Assembly: GCF_014649875.1 (NCBI RefSeq)
Contig: NZ_BMTW01000007.1
Location: 18,818-82,817, forward strand
Length of the DNA stretch: 64,000 nucleotides
From: Streptomyces rubiginosohelvolus
GTDB lineage: Bacteria > Actinomycetota > Actinomycetes > Streptomycetales > Streptomycetaceae
Reading direction: 5' to 3'
Shown: positions 12,650 to 20,598 of the stretch, piece by piece
Layout of the letters: every line of letters begins with the position of its first letter
Position numbering within the stretch: position 1 is the first letter of the stretch
The notes under the pieces: generated by a model
The model's input: the letters and a program-made list of their open reading frames with translations, nothing else
Databases searched by the model: none
What the model was told of the DNA's origin: nothing
Translations under genes and position numbers: made by a program

Positions 12650-12844
12650 ATGATCCTTTCCATCTCGGGCGTGGTACTGCTCGCCATCATCGTCTTCCTG
12701 TTCTTCAAGAAGGACGGGCTCAAGGCATCCCACGCCATCGTCTGTGCCCTGTTCGGCTTCTACCTGGCCGGCACCGCCATCGCACCGAGCATCACGGCGG
12801 GCGGGGCGAGCCTCGCCGGCCTGCTGGGCGGGATCAAGTTCTGA
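12650..12844 (+). CDS. Small membrane protein of transfer-gene type
   Basis: The product is 64 aa, preceded by the strong ribosome site AGGAGAG. It has one strongly hydrophobic N-terminal segment (SGVVLLAIIVFLFFKK, residues 5-20). A second hydrophobic helix follows (IVCALFGFYLAGTAIA), then a small Ala/Gly-rich tail ending GGIKF. Its stop is 37 bp before the TraB/FtsK-like gene, so the two are almost certainly cotranscribed. Short membrane proteins of this kind accompany transfer genes on Streptomyces plasmids and integrative elements. Here the pair sits alone in the chromosome with no integrase or replication gene. A role as membrane partner of the downstream ATPase-fold protein is inference. 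Confidence 0.75.
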   Translation: MILSISGVVLLAIIVFLFFKKDGLKASHAIVCALFGFYLAGTAIAPSITAGGASLAGLLGGIKF

Positions 12845-12881
12845 CGCTCCGCAACCGCTCCCACCCCTTCAGGAGACCGAC

Positions 12882-14552
12882 GTGGCCCGGCGACCACTCC
12901 CCCGCATTCTGAGCAGCGGCAGCGCTTCGATCACTCGCAGCAGAGAGATCGCGCGCACGGCCGCCGACAGTGCCACCGATGTCCTCCATCCGCTGATCAC
13001 GGTGGTCCGCGGACTGCGGCTGCTGGCCGTGTCGGGCCGGCAGAAGTGGGTCGCCACCCCCAAGGAACGGCGTGGTCCCAAGCTGTTCCTCGGCGCGGCC
13101 TGCGTGCTGGTGGTGGCGCTCGTCCCGTACGGGCCGATCCTGGCCCTGATCACGGTGATGGGCGCTGCCGCGTGGAAGGGGCGGGAGCGGACCCCCGTGC
13201 GGACCGGGCCCGACGAGTCGGAGACCGCGCGCCTGCGGTCGCTGTACGAGGCGCTCGTGCCGTACTTCTCCACGGCCGACGACCCCGATCCGCTCTTCGC
13301 CCACGGAGGCGACTGGACGAAGGCCTTCGACGGGTACGCCTTCGATCAGGACGGGCGGCTCACCAGCCTCCGGATCTCCTACCCGGCGTACTTCACGGAC
13401 GGCGAGGCAGCCGCCCGCTCCCGGATCGAGCAACTGCTCCACACCAAGTCCGGCCGGGGCCGCGAGTACCACTTCGGCTGGGACGAGGAGGCCAATCGCC
13501 TCGTCATGACCGTGCTGGACGCCCTCCCCACGACGATCGCCGCCCAGCGCTTCGTCGCCGCGCCCGGCGAGACGGTCCTCGGCTTCACCGACCCGGACTC
13601 CGTCTCGCGCACCGTCCCCGTGCGCGACGGCGACACCACGGTGGACGCCTCGCCGGTCGTCTGGCGGACCGGCGGCCGCTCCACCGAACCGCATCTGCTG
13701 GCCGTCGGACAGCCCGGCGGCGGCACCACGACCCTGGTCCGCTCGATCGCCCTGCAGGCCCTCCAGAACGGTGACGTGATCATCGTCGACGGCGGCGGGA
13801 GCGGTGAGTACGCCGCTCTCACCGGCAGGAACGGCGTCCTCGCCGTGGAGTCCGGCCTCGGCGGGGCGCTGGCCACCCTGGAGTGGGCGGCGCACGAGAC
13901 GGAGCGCCGCCTGATCACCGCCAACCTGGCCCGCCAGAGCGGCCGCCCGGCGCCGGACGACATCCGCCGCCCGCTGTGGATTCTGCTGGACCGCCCCGGT
14001 GTCCTCGGTCATCTCGCGGCGGCCGACGGCAGGCCCGACCCGCAGGAGCTGCTGCGGATCCCGTTGCGGCACGGCCGGGCGGCCCAGGTCACCGTCGTGC
14101 TGGCCGAGCAGTTCGACGCGCTGGACACCCTCACCGAGACCGTCCGGACCCACACCCGCGCCCGCGCCGTCCTCGGGACGGCCTTCCCGGAGCAGATCGA
14201 GGCCGTCCTCGGCGCCGGACCGCACACCACTCCGCCGCCCGAGGTCCCCGCGGGCCGCGGTTACGTCCGGCTGGGCGCGGGCCCGGTCCTGCGGCTCCAG
14301 GTGCCCGCCACCCCGGACCCGTACGACGACGCCACGAGCGACGCGCACCGGCAGGCGGTGCTCGACCTGCTGCCCGGCCGGGGCGAGGCGATGGAGGCGG
14401 CGCCCGTGCCGGAGCCCGCCGACGAGGGTCCGGCGACGGCGCCGGTGCCCGTGGCCGCGGAGACGGCGGCCGTTCCGGTGGAGGCGATGGTCACCGAGGC
14501 ACGGCCGGCCGAGCCGCTGGCGAAGGCGCAGCCGGCCGGCGCCGAGAGCTGA
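12882..14552 (+). CDS. TraB/FtsK-like transfer protein with degenerate P-loop
   Basis: The start is GTG (MARRPLPRILSSG) with AGGAG eight bases upstream, giving 556 aa. Residues about 67-97 form two membrane segments (LFLGAACVLVVALVPYG, ILALITVMGAAAW). Residues 110-260 are a soluble middle domain and residues about 265-500 an FtsK/TraB-type RecA-like domain. The P-loop reads GQPGGGTTTL near residue 275: the invariant lysine of GxxGxGK(S/T) is a threonine. A Walker B-like DVIIVDGGG follows at about 298. The last 60 residues are Pro/Ala/Glu-rich. TraB proteins move double-stranded DNA between mycelial cells during Streptomyces conjugation. Without the lysine, normal ATP hydrolysis is doubtful, so this looks like a domesticated or repurposed transfer protein. 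It is cotranscribed with the small membrane gene. Confidence 0.75.
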   Translation: MARRPLPRILSSGSASITRSREIARTAADSATDVLHPLITVVRGLRLLAVSGRQKWVATPKERRGPKLFLGAACVLVVALVPYGPILALITVMGAAAWKGRERTPVRTGPDESETARLRSLYEALVPYFSTADDPDPLFAHGGDWTKAFDGYAFDQDGRLTSLRISYPAYFTDGEAAARSRIEQLLHTKSGRGREYHFGWDEEANRLVMTVLDALPTTIAAQRFVAAPGETVLGFTDPDSVSRTVPVRDGDTTVDASPVVWRTGGRSTEPHLLAVGQPGGGTTTLVRSIALQALQNGDVIIVDGGGSGEYAALTGRNGVLAVESGLGGALATLEWAAHETERRLITANLARQSGRPAPDDIRRPLWILLDRPGVLGHLAAADGRPDPQELLRIPLRHGRAAQVTVVLAEQFDALDTLTETVRTHTRARAVLGTAFPEQIEAVLGAGPHTTPPPEVPAGRGYVRLGAGPVLRLQVPATPDPYDDATSDAHRQAVLDLLPGRGEAMEAAPVPEPADEGPATAPVPVAAETAAVPVEAMVTEARPAEPLAKAQPAGAES

Positions 14553-14573
14553 TCCGGCGCACGCGAACAGCAC

Positions 14574-14615
14574 GGCGGGCGGGGAGCGGGCCTGATGGCC
14601 CGCTCCCCGCCCGCC
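14574..14615. terminator. Bidirectional terminator hairpin
   Basis: Perfect 19-bp inverted arms (14574-14592 and 14597-14615) enclose a TGAT loop between two convergent genes, the TraB-like gene and the MocR gene. There is no U-tract, as is common in Streptomyces. Confidence 0.8.
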
Positions 14616-14631
14616 GCCGTCGTACCGGTCC

Positions 14632-16131
14632 TCAGGCCACGAAGGAACGCGGGGTGTCGGCCCCCGCACCCGCCCCGGAGCGCACCAGGTCCACCGCAGC
14701 GGCCAGGCGTACGGCCGCCTCGTCGGCGACCGGCCCGCTCACCGTGAACGGCAGCCGTACATAGCCCTCGAAGGCCCCGTCGACCCCGAAGCGGGGGCCC
14801 GACGGCACCCGGACGCCGACGCGCTCGCCCGCCACGGCCAGCCGCGACCCGGAGATGCCGCCGGTGCGCACCCACAGCGTCAGCCCGCCGCGCGGCACGG
14901 TGAACTCCCAGTCCGGCAGCTCCCGGCGCACCGCCTCGACCAGGGCGTCCCGGTTCTCCCGCGCCTGGCTCCGCCGGACCTCGACGGCCTGTTCCCAGCC
15001 GCCGGTGCCCATGAGCCAGTTGATGGCGAGCTGTTCCAGGACGGGCGTGCCCATGTCGGCGTAGGCGCGGGCGGCGACCAGGCTGCGGATGACGTCCGGG
15101 GCCGCGCGCACCCAGCCGATGCGCATGCCGGCCCAGAAGGCCTTGCTGGCCGATCCGACGGTCAGGACCGTGCTGCCGGCCGGGTCGAAGGCGCAGACCC
15201 GGCGCGGCATGTCGATGTCGGCGTCCAGGCGGAGTTCGTTCATGGTCTCGTCGACGACCAGGACCGTTCCGGCGGACCGGGCCGCCTCCACCAGGTCGCG
15301 GCGCTGCTGCTCGTCGGCGAGCGCGCCGGTGGGGTTGTGGAAGTCGGCGACCACATAGGCGAGCCGGGGCGCGGCGTCCCGCAGCACCTGGCGCCAGCGG
15401 TTCATGTCCCAGCCGCCGAGCCCCTCCTGCATCGCGACCGGGACGAGGCGGGCGCCGGTCTCGCGCATCAGCTGGAGGATGTTGGCGTAACTGGGGGACT
15501 CGACCGCGATCCGTTCGCCGCGGCCGGCGAAGAGGTGGCAGATCGCGTCGATGGCGCCCATCGCGCCGGTGGTGACCATGATCTGTTCGGGCATGGTCGG
15601 GATGCCGAGGGCGGTGTAGCGGTCGGCGATCATCTGCCGCAGGGCGGGCAGTCCGGCCGGGTAGTCGCCGTGCGTGTGGGCGTACGGCGGCAGTTCCTCC
15701 AGCGCCCCCTGGACCGCCCGGGTCAGCCAGGGCTCGGGCGCGGGCAGGGCCGCGCAGCCCAGGTCGATCATCGAACCGAGCGACTCCGGCGGCAGCGGTT
15801 CGAGGCCGCGGGCGGGCAGCGGGTTGCCGGCCGGGACGGCGGTCCAGCTGCCCGCGCCGCGCCGGGACTCCAGGAAGCCTTCGGCGCGCAGGGCCTCGTA
15901 GGCGGCGGCGACGGTCGTACGGCTCACCGACAGCGCGAGGGCCAGTTCGCGTTCGGCGGGGAGCCGGGCGGCGACCGGAACGCGGCCTTCCAGGACGAGC
16001 AGCCGTACGCCGTCGGCGAGCGCGCGGTAAGCGGGCGGCTTGCGGCCGCCAGGTCCGGTGGGCCGGGCCTGCTGCGACCGGAGCTGCCGGGCGAGCTGGG
16101 CCGCTCCCACCGTCGATGTCCACTGCGCCAT
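14632..16131 (-). CDS. MocR-family regulator (GntR HTH + aminotransferase)
   Basis: The protein is 499 aa from the ATG MAQWTSTVGAAQLA. Residues about 30-100 are a GntR-type winged helix (LPAERELALALSVSRTTVAAAYEALRAEGFLES). Residues 120-490 are a fold-type I aminotransferase domain with PLP-site features: DFHNPTG, VDETMNEL and the Schiff-base lysine K330 in GSASKAFWAGMRIGW. MocR proteins sense PLP or amino compounds and often control a divergent neighbour. Here that is a YczE-type membrane protein 102 bp away, with an inverted repeat in the gap. MocR-YczE pairs recur in actinobacteria and bacilli, which supports a direct regulatory link. The ligand cannot be told from sequence. DNA binding is more likely than catalysis. 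Confidence 0.88.
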   Translation of the reverse strand: MAQWTSTVGAAQLARQLRSQQARPTGPGGRKPPAYRALADGVRLLVLEGRVPVAARLPAERELALALSVSRTTVAAAYEALRAEGFLESRRGAGSWTAVPAGNPLPARGLEPLPPESLGSMIDLGCAALPAPEPWLTRAVQGALEELPPYAHTHGDYPAGLPALRQMIADRYTALGIPTMPEQIMVTTGAMGAIDAICHLFAGRGERIAVESPSYANILQLMRETGARLVPVAMQEGLGGWDMNRWRQVLRDAAPRLAYVVADFHNPTGALADEQQRRDLVEAARSAGTVLVVDETMNELRLDADIDMPRRVCAFDPAGSTVLTVGSASKAFWAGMRIGWVRAAPDVIRSLVAARAYADMGTPVLEQLAINWLMGTGGWEQAVEVRRSQARENRDALVEAVRRELPDWEFTVPRGGLTLWVRTGGISGSRLAVAGERVGVRVPSGPRFGVDGAFEGYVRLPFTVSGPVADEAAVRLAAAVDLVRSGAGAGADTPRSFVA

Positions 16132-16154
16132 CGAAATCAGTCCACCTTCCTCGA

Positions 16155-16177
16155 ATTGGCCATAGTTGGTGGCCGAT
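16155..16177. promoter_or_regulatory. Inverted-repeat operator between mocR-like and yczE-like genes
   Basis: Arms ATTGGCCA (16155-16162) and TGGCCGAT (16170-16177) match in 7 of 8 positions around a 7-bp spacer, in the 102-bp divergent gap. This is a plausible binding site for the MocR regulator. The family also uses direct repeats, so the exact footprint is open. Confidence 0.5.
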
Positions 16178-16233
16178 CCCCTGCCACAGAGTGACATGAA
16201 GCAGTCCACCACCACTACATCAGGGGGCACAAC

Positions 16234-16953
16234 GTGGCCAGGACCACCGACCGGAGCACCACTCATCTCCCCCGGCGGCTGGTCCAGCTGTACGTCGGTC
16301 TGGCGCTGTACGGGGCGAGCTCGGCACTCCTGGTGCGCGCGGGGCTGGGTCTGGAGCCGTGGGGTGTGCTGCACCAGGGCCTCGCGGAGCGGACCGGGAT
16401 CTCGATCGGCGTGGTGTCGATCATCGTGGGGGCGGTGGTGCTGCTCCTGTGGATCCCGCTGCGGCAGCGGCCGGGGCTCGGCACCGTCTCGAACGTCTTC
16501 GTGGTCGGTCTGGCGATGGACGGGACGCTCGCGGTGGTCGGCGATCTGGACGCGCTCGGCGTCCGCATCCCGGTGATGGTGCTCGGCATCGTCCTCAACG
16601 GTGTGGCGACCGGGCTGTACATCGCGGCCCGGTTCGGCCCCGGTCCCCGGGACGGCCTGATGACCGGGCTGAACCAGATCACCGGCCGCTCGATCCGGCT
16701 GGTCCGCACGGCCATCGAGGTGGCGGTCGTGGTGACCGGCTTCCTGCTGGGCGGTTCGCTGGGGGCGGGCACGGTGCTGTACGCGCTGGCCATCGGCCCG
16801 CTGGCCCAGCTCTTCCTGCGGCTGTTCGCGCTCCCCGAGGCTTCCGGCCCGGGTGCCGTCGTCGCCTCGGGCGAGCCGTCCACCCCCGCGCCGGCCGCCG
16901 GTTCCGGGCCCGTTGCCGCTCCGACGTCCGGGCAGGCCATACTGCCGCAGTGA
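16234..16953 (+). CDS. YczE/YitT-family membrane protein
   Basis: The GTG start (MARTTDRSTTHLP) lies downstream of a GGGGG ribosome site; the product is 239 aa. After a basic N-terminus there are about five or six membrane segments (VGLALYGASSALLV, IGVVSIIVGAVVLLLWI, VMVLGIVLNGVATGLYIAA, TAIEVAVVVTGFLLGG, VLYALAIGPLAQLFL) with conserved GLGLEPWGVL and FGPGPRDGLMTGL motifs of the YczE group. The C-terminal 40 residues are Pro/Ala/Ser-rich and soluble. It is divergent from a MocR regulator, a pairing seen widely, and its stop overlaps the GTG of the next gene (GTGA), so translation is coupled. Transport of a PLP- or amino-compound-related solute has been suggested for the group; the substrate is unknown. 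Confidence 0.82.
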   Translation: MARTTDRSTTHLPRRLVQLYVGLALYGASSALLVRAGLGLEPWGVLHQGLAERTGISIGVVSIIVGAVVLLLWIPLRQRPGLGTVSNVFVVGLAMDGTLAVVGDLDALGVRIPVMVLGIVLNGVATGLYIAARFGPGPRDGLMTGLNQITGRSIRLVRTAIEVAVVVTGFLLGGSLGAGTVLYALAIGPLAQLFLRLFALPEASGPGAVVASGEPSTPAPAAGSGPVAAPTSGQAILPQ

Positions 16954-17711
16954 ATCCGAGCCACCCCTATCTCGACCACCCGACGCCGATCGCCTTCGCC
17001 CATCGCGGCGGGGCGGCGGACGGTGTGGAGAACACCGTGACCGCCTTCCGCCGGGCGTCGGACGCGGGCTACCGCTACTTCGAGACCGATGTCCACACCA
17101 CGGCGGACGGCCGGCTGGTCGCCTTCCACGACGCGACGCTGGACCGGGTCACCGACGCCCGGGGCCGGATCGCCGAGCTGCCCTGGAGCGAGGTGAGCCG
17201 GGCGCGGGTCGGCGGCAGTGAACCGCTCCCGCTCTTCGAGGAGCTGCTGGAGGAGTTCCCCGAGGCCCGCTGGAACGTGGACCTTAAGGCCGAATCGGCG
17301 CTGGAGCCGCTGCTCGGGCTGATCCGCCGGACCGATGCCTGGGACCGGATCTGTGTCGGCTCGTTCTCGGAGGCGCGAGTGGCCCGCGCACAGCGCCTGG
17401 CGGGCCCCCGGCTGGCCACGTCGTACGGGGTGCGGGGCGTTCTGGCGCTGCGGCTGCGTTCGTACGGGATCCCGGCGCCGCTGCGGGCGGGTGCGGTGTG
17501 CGCCCAGGTCCCCGAGCGGCAGGGCCCCGTCCCGGTGGTGGACGCCCGCTTCGTCCGCACCGCGCACGCGCTGGGACTCCAGGTGCACGTCTGGACGGTG
17601 AACGAACCGGAGCGGATGGCGGCGCTCCTGGACCTCGGAGTGGATGGCATCATGACCGATCACATCGAGACGCTGCGTACGGTGCTGAGCGAGCGGGGGG
17701 CCTGGTCCTGA
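16950..17711 (+). CDS. Glycerophosphodiester phosphodiesterase
   Basis: The GTG start overlaps the previous stop codon; the product is 253 aa, the normal length for a cytosolic bacterial GDPD. The fold-defining motifs are present: FAHRGGAADGVENTVTAF (catalytic H-R and E-N-T), then FETDVHTTADGRLVAFHD with the metal-binding E-x-D and catalytic HD, and NVDLKAE in the TIM-barrel middle. The C-terminus carries the expected VWTVNEPERM and GVDGIMTDH strands. The family hydrolyses glycerophosphodiesters to sn-glycerol-3-phosphate and an alcohol, in phospholipid turnover. There is no signal peptide. It is translationally coupled to the YczE-like gene and followed 46 bp later by an MFS gene, so the three may share an operon. 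Confidence 0.92.
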   Translation: MNPSHPYLDHPTPIAFAHRGGAADGVENTVTAFRRASDAGYRYFETDVHTTADGRLVAFHDATLDRVTDARGRIAELPWSEVSRARVGGSEPLPLFEELLEEFPEARWNVDLKAESALEPLLGLIRRTDAWDRICVGSFSEARVARAQRLAGPRLATSYGVRGVLALRLRSYGIPAPLRAGAVCAQVPERQGPVPVVDARFVRTAHALGLQVHVWTVNEPERMAALLDLGVDGIMTDHIETLRTVLSERGAWS

Positions 17712-17757
17712 CGCCCGGTCCGTCCACGTCCACCGGGGACGAGCGAGGGGACGCGGG

Positions 17758-19131
17758 ATGAGCACGGGGACAGCGGGGAAGGCCGATCCGCCGGGGCAGC
17801 CTCCGGACGGCACGACGGCCGCCGCCCGCAAGCGTGAGCAGCAGGGCTGGTACTTCTACGACTTCGCGTGCTCCGTCTACTCCACCAGCGTGCTGACCGT
17901 CTTCCTCGGTCCGTATCTGACGTCGATCGCCAAGGCCGCGGCGGACCCGGACGGTTTCGTGCACCCGCTGGGCATACCCGTGCGCGCGGGCTCGCTGTTC
18001 GCGTACTCCGTCTCCGCGTCCATCGTGGTGGCCGTGATCCTGATGCCGATCGTGGGCGCGGCGGCGGACTGTACGGGGCGCAAGAAGCCGCTGCTGGCGG
18101 CGGCCGCGTACACCGGGGCGGCGGCGACGGCCGGGATGTTCTTCCTGGACGGCCACCGCTACCTGCTGGGCGCGTTCCTGCTGATCGTGGCGAACGCGTC
18201 GATCTCCGTGTCGATGGTTCTGTACAACGCGTATCTGCCGCAGATCTCCGAGCCGGAGGAGCGCGACGCGGTCTCCTCGCGCGGCTGGGCCTTCGGCTAC
18301 ACCTCGGGCGCCCTCGTCCTGGTCCTCAACCTGATCCTGTACACCGGCCACGACTCCTTCGGCCTCGCGGAGTCCGACGCGGTGCGGATCTGTCTGGCCT
18401 CGGCCGGTGTGTGGTGGGGCGCGTTCACCCTCGTACCGCTGCGCCGGCTGCGCGACCGCCGGGTGCGGCCGGACGGCGAGGGGGCGGTCGGCTCCGGCTG
18501 GAAGCAGCTGCGGGCCACCCTGCGCGACATGCGGCGCCACCCGCTCACGCTCTCGTTCCTGCTGGCCTATCTCGTCTACAACGACGGGATCCAGACGGTG
18601 ATCTCGCAGGCCTCGCTGTACGGCTCCGAGGAGCTGGGCCTGGACCAGACGACGCTGATCGTCGCGGTGCTGCTGGTGCAGATCCTGGCGGTGGCGGGGG
18701 CGCTCGGCATGGGGCGGCTCGCCCGGACGTACGGCGCGAAGCGCACGATTCTGGGATCGCTGATCGTGTGGACCCTGATCCTGCTCTCCGCCTATCTGCT
18801 GCCCGCCGACGCGCCGGTGTTCTTCTTCGTCCTTGCGGCGGCGATCGGCCTGGTGCTGGGCGGGAGCCAGGCCCTGTCCCGGTCGCTGTTCTCGCATCTG
18901 GTGCCGCGCGGCAAGGAGGCGGAGTACTTCTCCGCGTACGAGATGAGCGACCGCGGACTGAGCTGGCTGGGGCCCCTGGTGTTCGGTCTGGCGTACCAGC
19001 TGACCGGCAGCTACCGGGACGCGATCATCTCGCTGGTGGCGTTCTTCGCCCTGGGCGCGGTGCTGCTCGCGCGGGTCCCGGTGAGGCGTGCGGTGGAGGC
19101 CGCGGGCAACCCCGTGCCGGAACGGATTTAG
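17758..19131 (+). CDS. MFS transporter, Atg22/UMF1-like
   Basis: The protein is 457 aa with 11-12 predicted membrane helices. It begins with a soluble stretch and then the motif GWYFYDFACSVYSTSVLTVFL, characteristic of the Atg22-like (UMF1) branch of the major facilitator superfamily. A loop with DCTGRKKPLL follows helix 3, and the second half opens with HPLTLSFLLAYLVYNDGIQTV, also conserved in this branch. C-terminal helices include GLVLGGSQALSRSLFSHLVP. Yeast Atg22 exports amino acids from the vacuole; bacterial members are uncharacterised effluxers, so the substrate is unknown. The gene lies 46 bp after the GDPD gene on the same strand. No clear terminator separates it from rbpA. Confidence 0.85.
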   Translation: MSTGTAGKADPPGQPPDGTTAAARKREQQGWYFYDFACSVYSTSVLTVFLGPYLTSIAKAAADPDGFVHPLGIPVRAGSLFAYSVSASIVVAVILMPIVGAAADCTGRKKPLLAAAAYTGAAATAGMFFLDGHRYLLGAFLLIVANASISVSMVLYNAYLPQISEPEERDAVSSRGWAFGYTSGALVLVLNLILYTGHDSFGLAESDAVRICLASAGVWWGAFTLVPLRRLRDRRVRPDGEGAVGSGWKQLRATLRDMRRHPLTLSFLLAYLVYNDGIQTVISQASLYGSEELGLDQTTLIVAVLLVQILAVAGALGMGRLARTYGAKRTILGSLIVWTLILLSAYLLPADAPVFFFVLAAAIGLVLGGSQALSRSLFSHLVPRGKEAEYFSAYEMSDRGLSWLGPLVFGLAYQLTGSYRDAIISLVAFFALGAVLLARVPVRRAVEAAGNPVPERI

Positions 19132-19307
19132 ACGTTGAAGTCAAAGGCCGGTAGTATACGTCTTTGGCCTGCCCGGAGGACCGTTACTGCCAGTGGAAAC
19201 GGCTCAACCGTTGAGTGACAACATCCACCAGAGGTGACAAACCGGGCATGGGCGGGTACTCAACCCAGATAAAGCAGCGGCACGACGGGCGACGTATGAC
19301 CCGCAAC

Positions 19308-19334
19308 GGGAATCTTTACCGCCGACCGGACGTT
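19308..19334 (+). promoter_or_regulatory. SigR-type promoter of rbpA
   Basis: GGGAAT (19308-19313), an exact 18-bp spacer, and GTT (19332-19334) match the Streptomyces SigR consensus GGGAAT-N18-GTT. The predicted transcript would start about 55 nt before the rbpA start codon. RbpA of S. coelicolor is known to be induced by disulfide stress through SigR, which fits. Confidence 0.85.
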
Positions 19335-19396
19335 GACCGGATGACGACGACAGCGACATTTTGTCCTGTGGGCGACAAGCCCGGGAGGCACGATTC

Positions 19397-19771
19397 ATGA
19401 GTGAGCGAGCTCTCCGCGGCACGCGACTTGTGGTTACCAGCTACGAGACGGACCGCGGCATCGATCTGGCCCCGCGCCAGGCGGTGGAGTACGCATGCCA
19501 GAACGGACATCGATTTGAGATGCCGTTCTCGGTAGAGGCAGAGATTCCGCCGGAGTGGGAGTGCAAGGCGTGCGGCGCCCAGGCACTCCTGGTGGACGGG
19601 GACGGCCCCGAAGAGAAGAAGGGCAAGCCGGCGCGCACGCACTGGGACATGCTCATGGAGCGGCGCACCCGCGAGGAGCTGGAAGAGGTGCTGGCCGAGA
19701 GGCTGGCGGTTCTCCGTTCCGGAGCCATGAACATCGCCGTGCACCCGCGGGACAGCAGGAAGTCTGCCTGA
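19397..19771 (+). CDS. rbpA: RNA polymerase-binding protein RbpA
   Basis: The product is 124 aa, the length of S. coelicolor RbpA, from the ATG MSERALRGTRLV; an earlier in-frame start is not supported. The RbpA core domain spans residues 25-75 with YACQNGHRFEMPFSVEAEIP and the cysteine pair ECKACGA. The basic linker KKGKPARTHWDMLMERR and the C-terminal sigma-interacting helix EELEEVLAERLAVLRSG follow. RbpA binds the principal sigma factor and RNA polymerase, stabilises open complexes and supports basal transcription. A SigR-type promoter stands just upstream, and the gene ends in a strong hairpin shared with the convergent fxsA gene. Confidence 0.97.
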   Translation: MSERALRGTRLVVTSYETDRGIDLAPRQAVEYACQNGHRFEMPFSVEAEIPPEWECKACGAQALLVDGDGPEEKKGKPARTHWDMLMERRTREELEEVLAERLAVLRSGAMNIAVHPRDSRKSA

Positions 19772-19805
19772 CCGCGTAGCACCGCACCGCACAGCAGCAC
19801 AGCAC

Positions 19806-19856
19806 CAAGAGCCGCGGGCCGTGACACAGAACATGTGTCACGGCCCGCGGCTCTTG
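19806..19856. terminator. Bidirectional terminator, rbpA/fxsA
   Basis: Perfect 23-bp inverted arms (19806-19828 and 19834-19856) enclose a 5-nt loop between the convergent rbpA and fxsA genes. This is one of the longest perfect hairpins in the window. Confidence 0.9.
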
Positions 19857-19869
19857 TGCGTACGCGCCC

Positions 19870-20478
19870 TCAGGGCGTGAGGGGCGGGCGAGGCCCCTGG
19901 GGGTCGTCGTCGGGCCCGCCGGACGCCCGGGGGCCGTCATCGCGGATGACCTCGCCCTGGACGACCTTTCCGTCCGGGCGGTGCATCCGGGCCTGCTGGA
20001 ACGCGTCCCCCAGGCTGCCGGGCGTCGCGGCCCGCATCCGGCGTTCGAGCGAGCGCTCCGCGTAACGGCTGATCATGGTGCGCACCGGCGGGACCAGCAG
20101 GAGCAGTCCGGCCGCGTCCGAGATCAGTCCGGGGATCAGGAGCAGCAGCCCGCCCAGCATCAGCAGCCCGTTGCCCCGGGTGCCCTTGCCGCCCGCGGGG
20201 GCCTCCGGCGGCGTGGCGGGGGCGCCGGGCTGTCCCGGCATCTGCTGGAGGGTCTCGGTGAGGTTCTTGAAGGCGCGCCGGCCGGCGCTCTTGATGACCA
20301 CGGCGCCGAGCACGGCTCCGGCCACCAGGATCAGCAGGACCGTGAGGCCGCCCGCGGCCGAGGCGACCAGGGTCAGGAGCCAGATCTCCAGGACCAGCCA
20401 GGCGGCCAGGGCCAGCGGCAGGAATCTACGGGCGCGCGAGCGCCGGGGACGGGTCGGGGGCGGAGTGCCGGTCGTCAT
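19870..20478 (-). CDS. fxsA: FxsA-family membrane protein
   Basis: The product is 202 aa. After a basic N-terminus (RPRRSRARR) it has the FxsA core: two helices (FLPLALAAWLVLEIWLLTLVAS, GLTVLLILVAGAVLGAVVIK), a cytoplasmic linker rich in Pro/Gly/Ala, then a long hydrophobic pair LLMLGGLLLLIPGLISDAAGLLLLVPPVR. The GLISDAAG-type turn is diagnostic. E. coli FxsA lessens F-plasmid exclusion of phage T7, but the usual role is unknown. The C-terminal 50 residues are hydrophilic and end in a Pro/Asp-rich tail. The gene converges on rbpA, with a shared terminator, and lies downstream of ppm on the same strand. Confidence 0.9.
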   Translation of the reverse strand: MTTGTPPPTRPRRSRARRFLPLALAAWLVLEIWLLTLVASAAGGLTVLLILVAGAVLGAVVIKSAGRRAFKNLTETLQQMPGQPGAPATPPEAPAGGKGTRGNGLLMLGGLLLLIPGLISDAAGLLLLVPPVRTMISRYAERSLERRMRAATPGSLGDAFQQARMHRPDGKVVQGEVIRDDGPRASGGPDDDPQGPRPPLTP

Positions 20479-20598
20479 GCCCCCAGTGTGCCCGTAACGG
20501 CGTGCAATCGGCGTAAGAGGGTGATCATGAAGCGGACCGGCCTGGCGGGCAACCGGGCGCGGGTCCCGGCGCCGCCCTCGGCCGCGGGCCCCGGGGTG

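Noticed and set aside
19131..19165. Possible terminator after the MFS gene (AGACG ... CGTCT)
   Set aside because: Only 5-bp arms with a long loop; too weak compared with the strong hairpins elsewhere.
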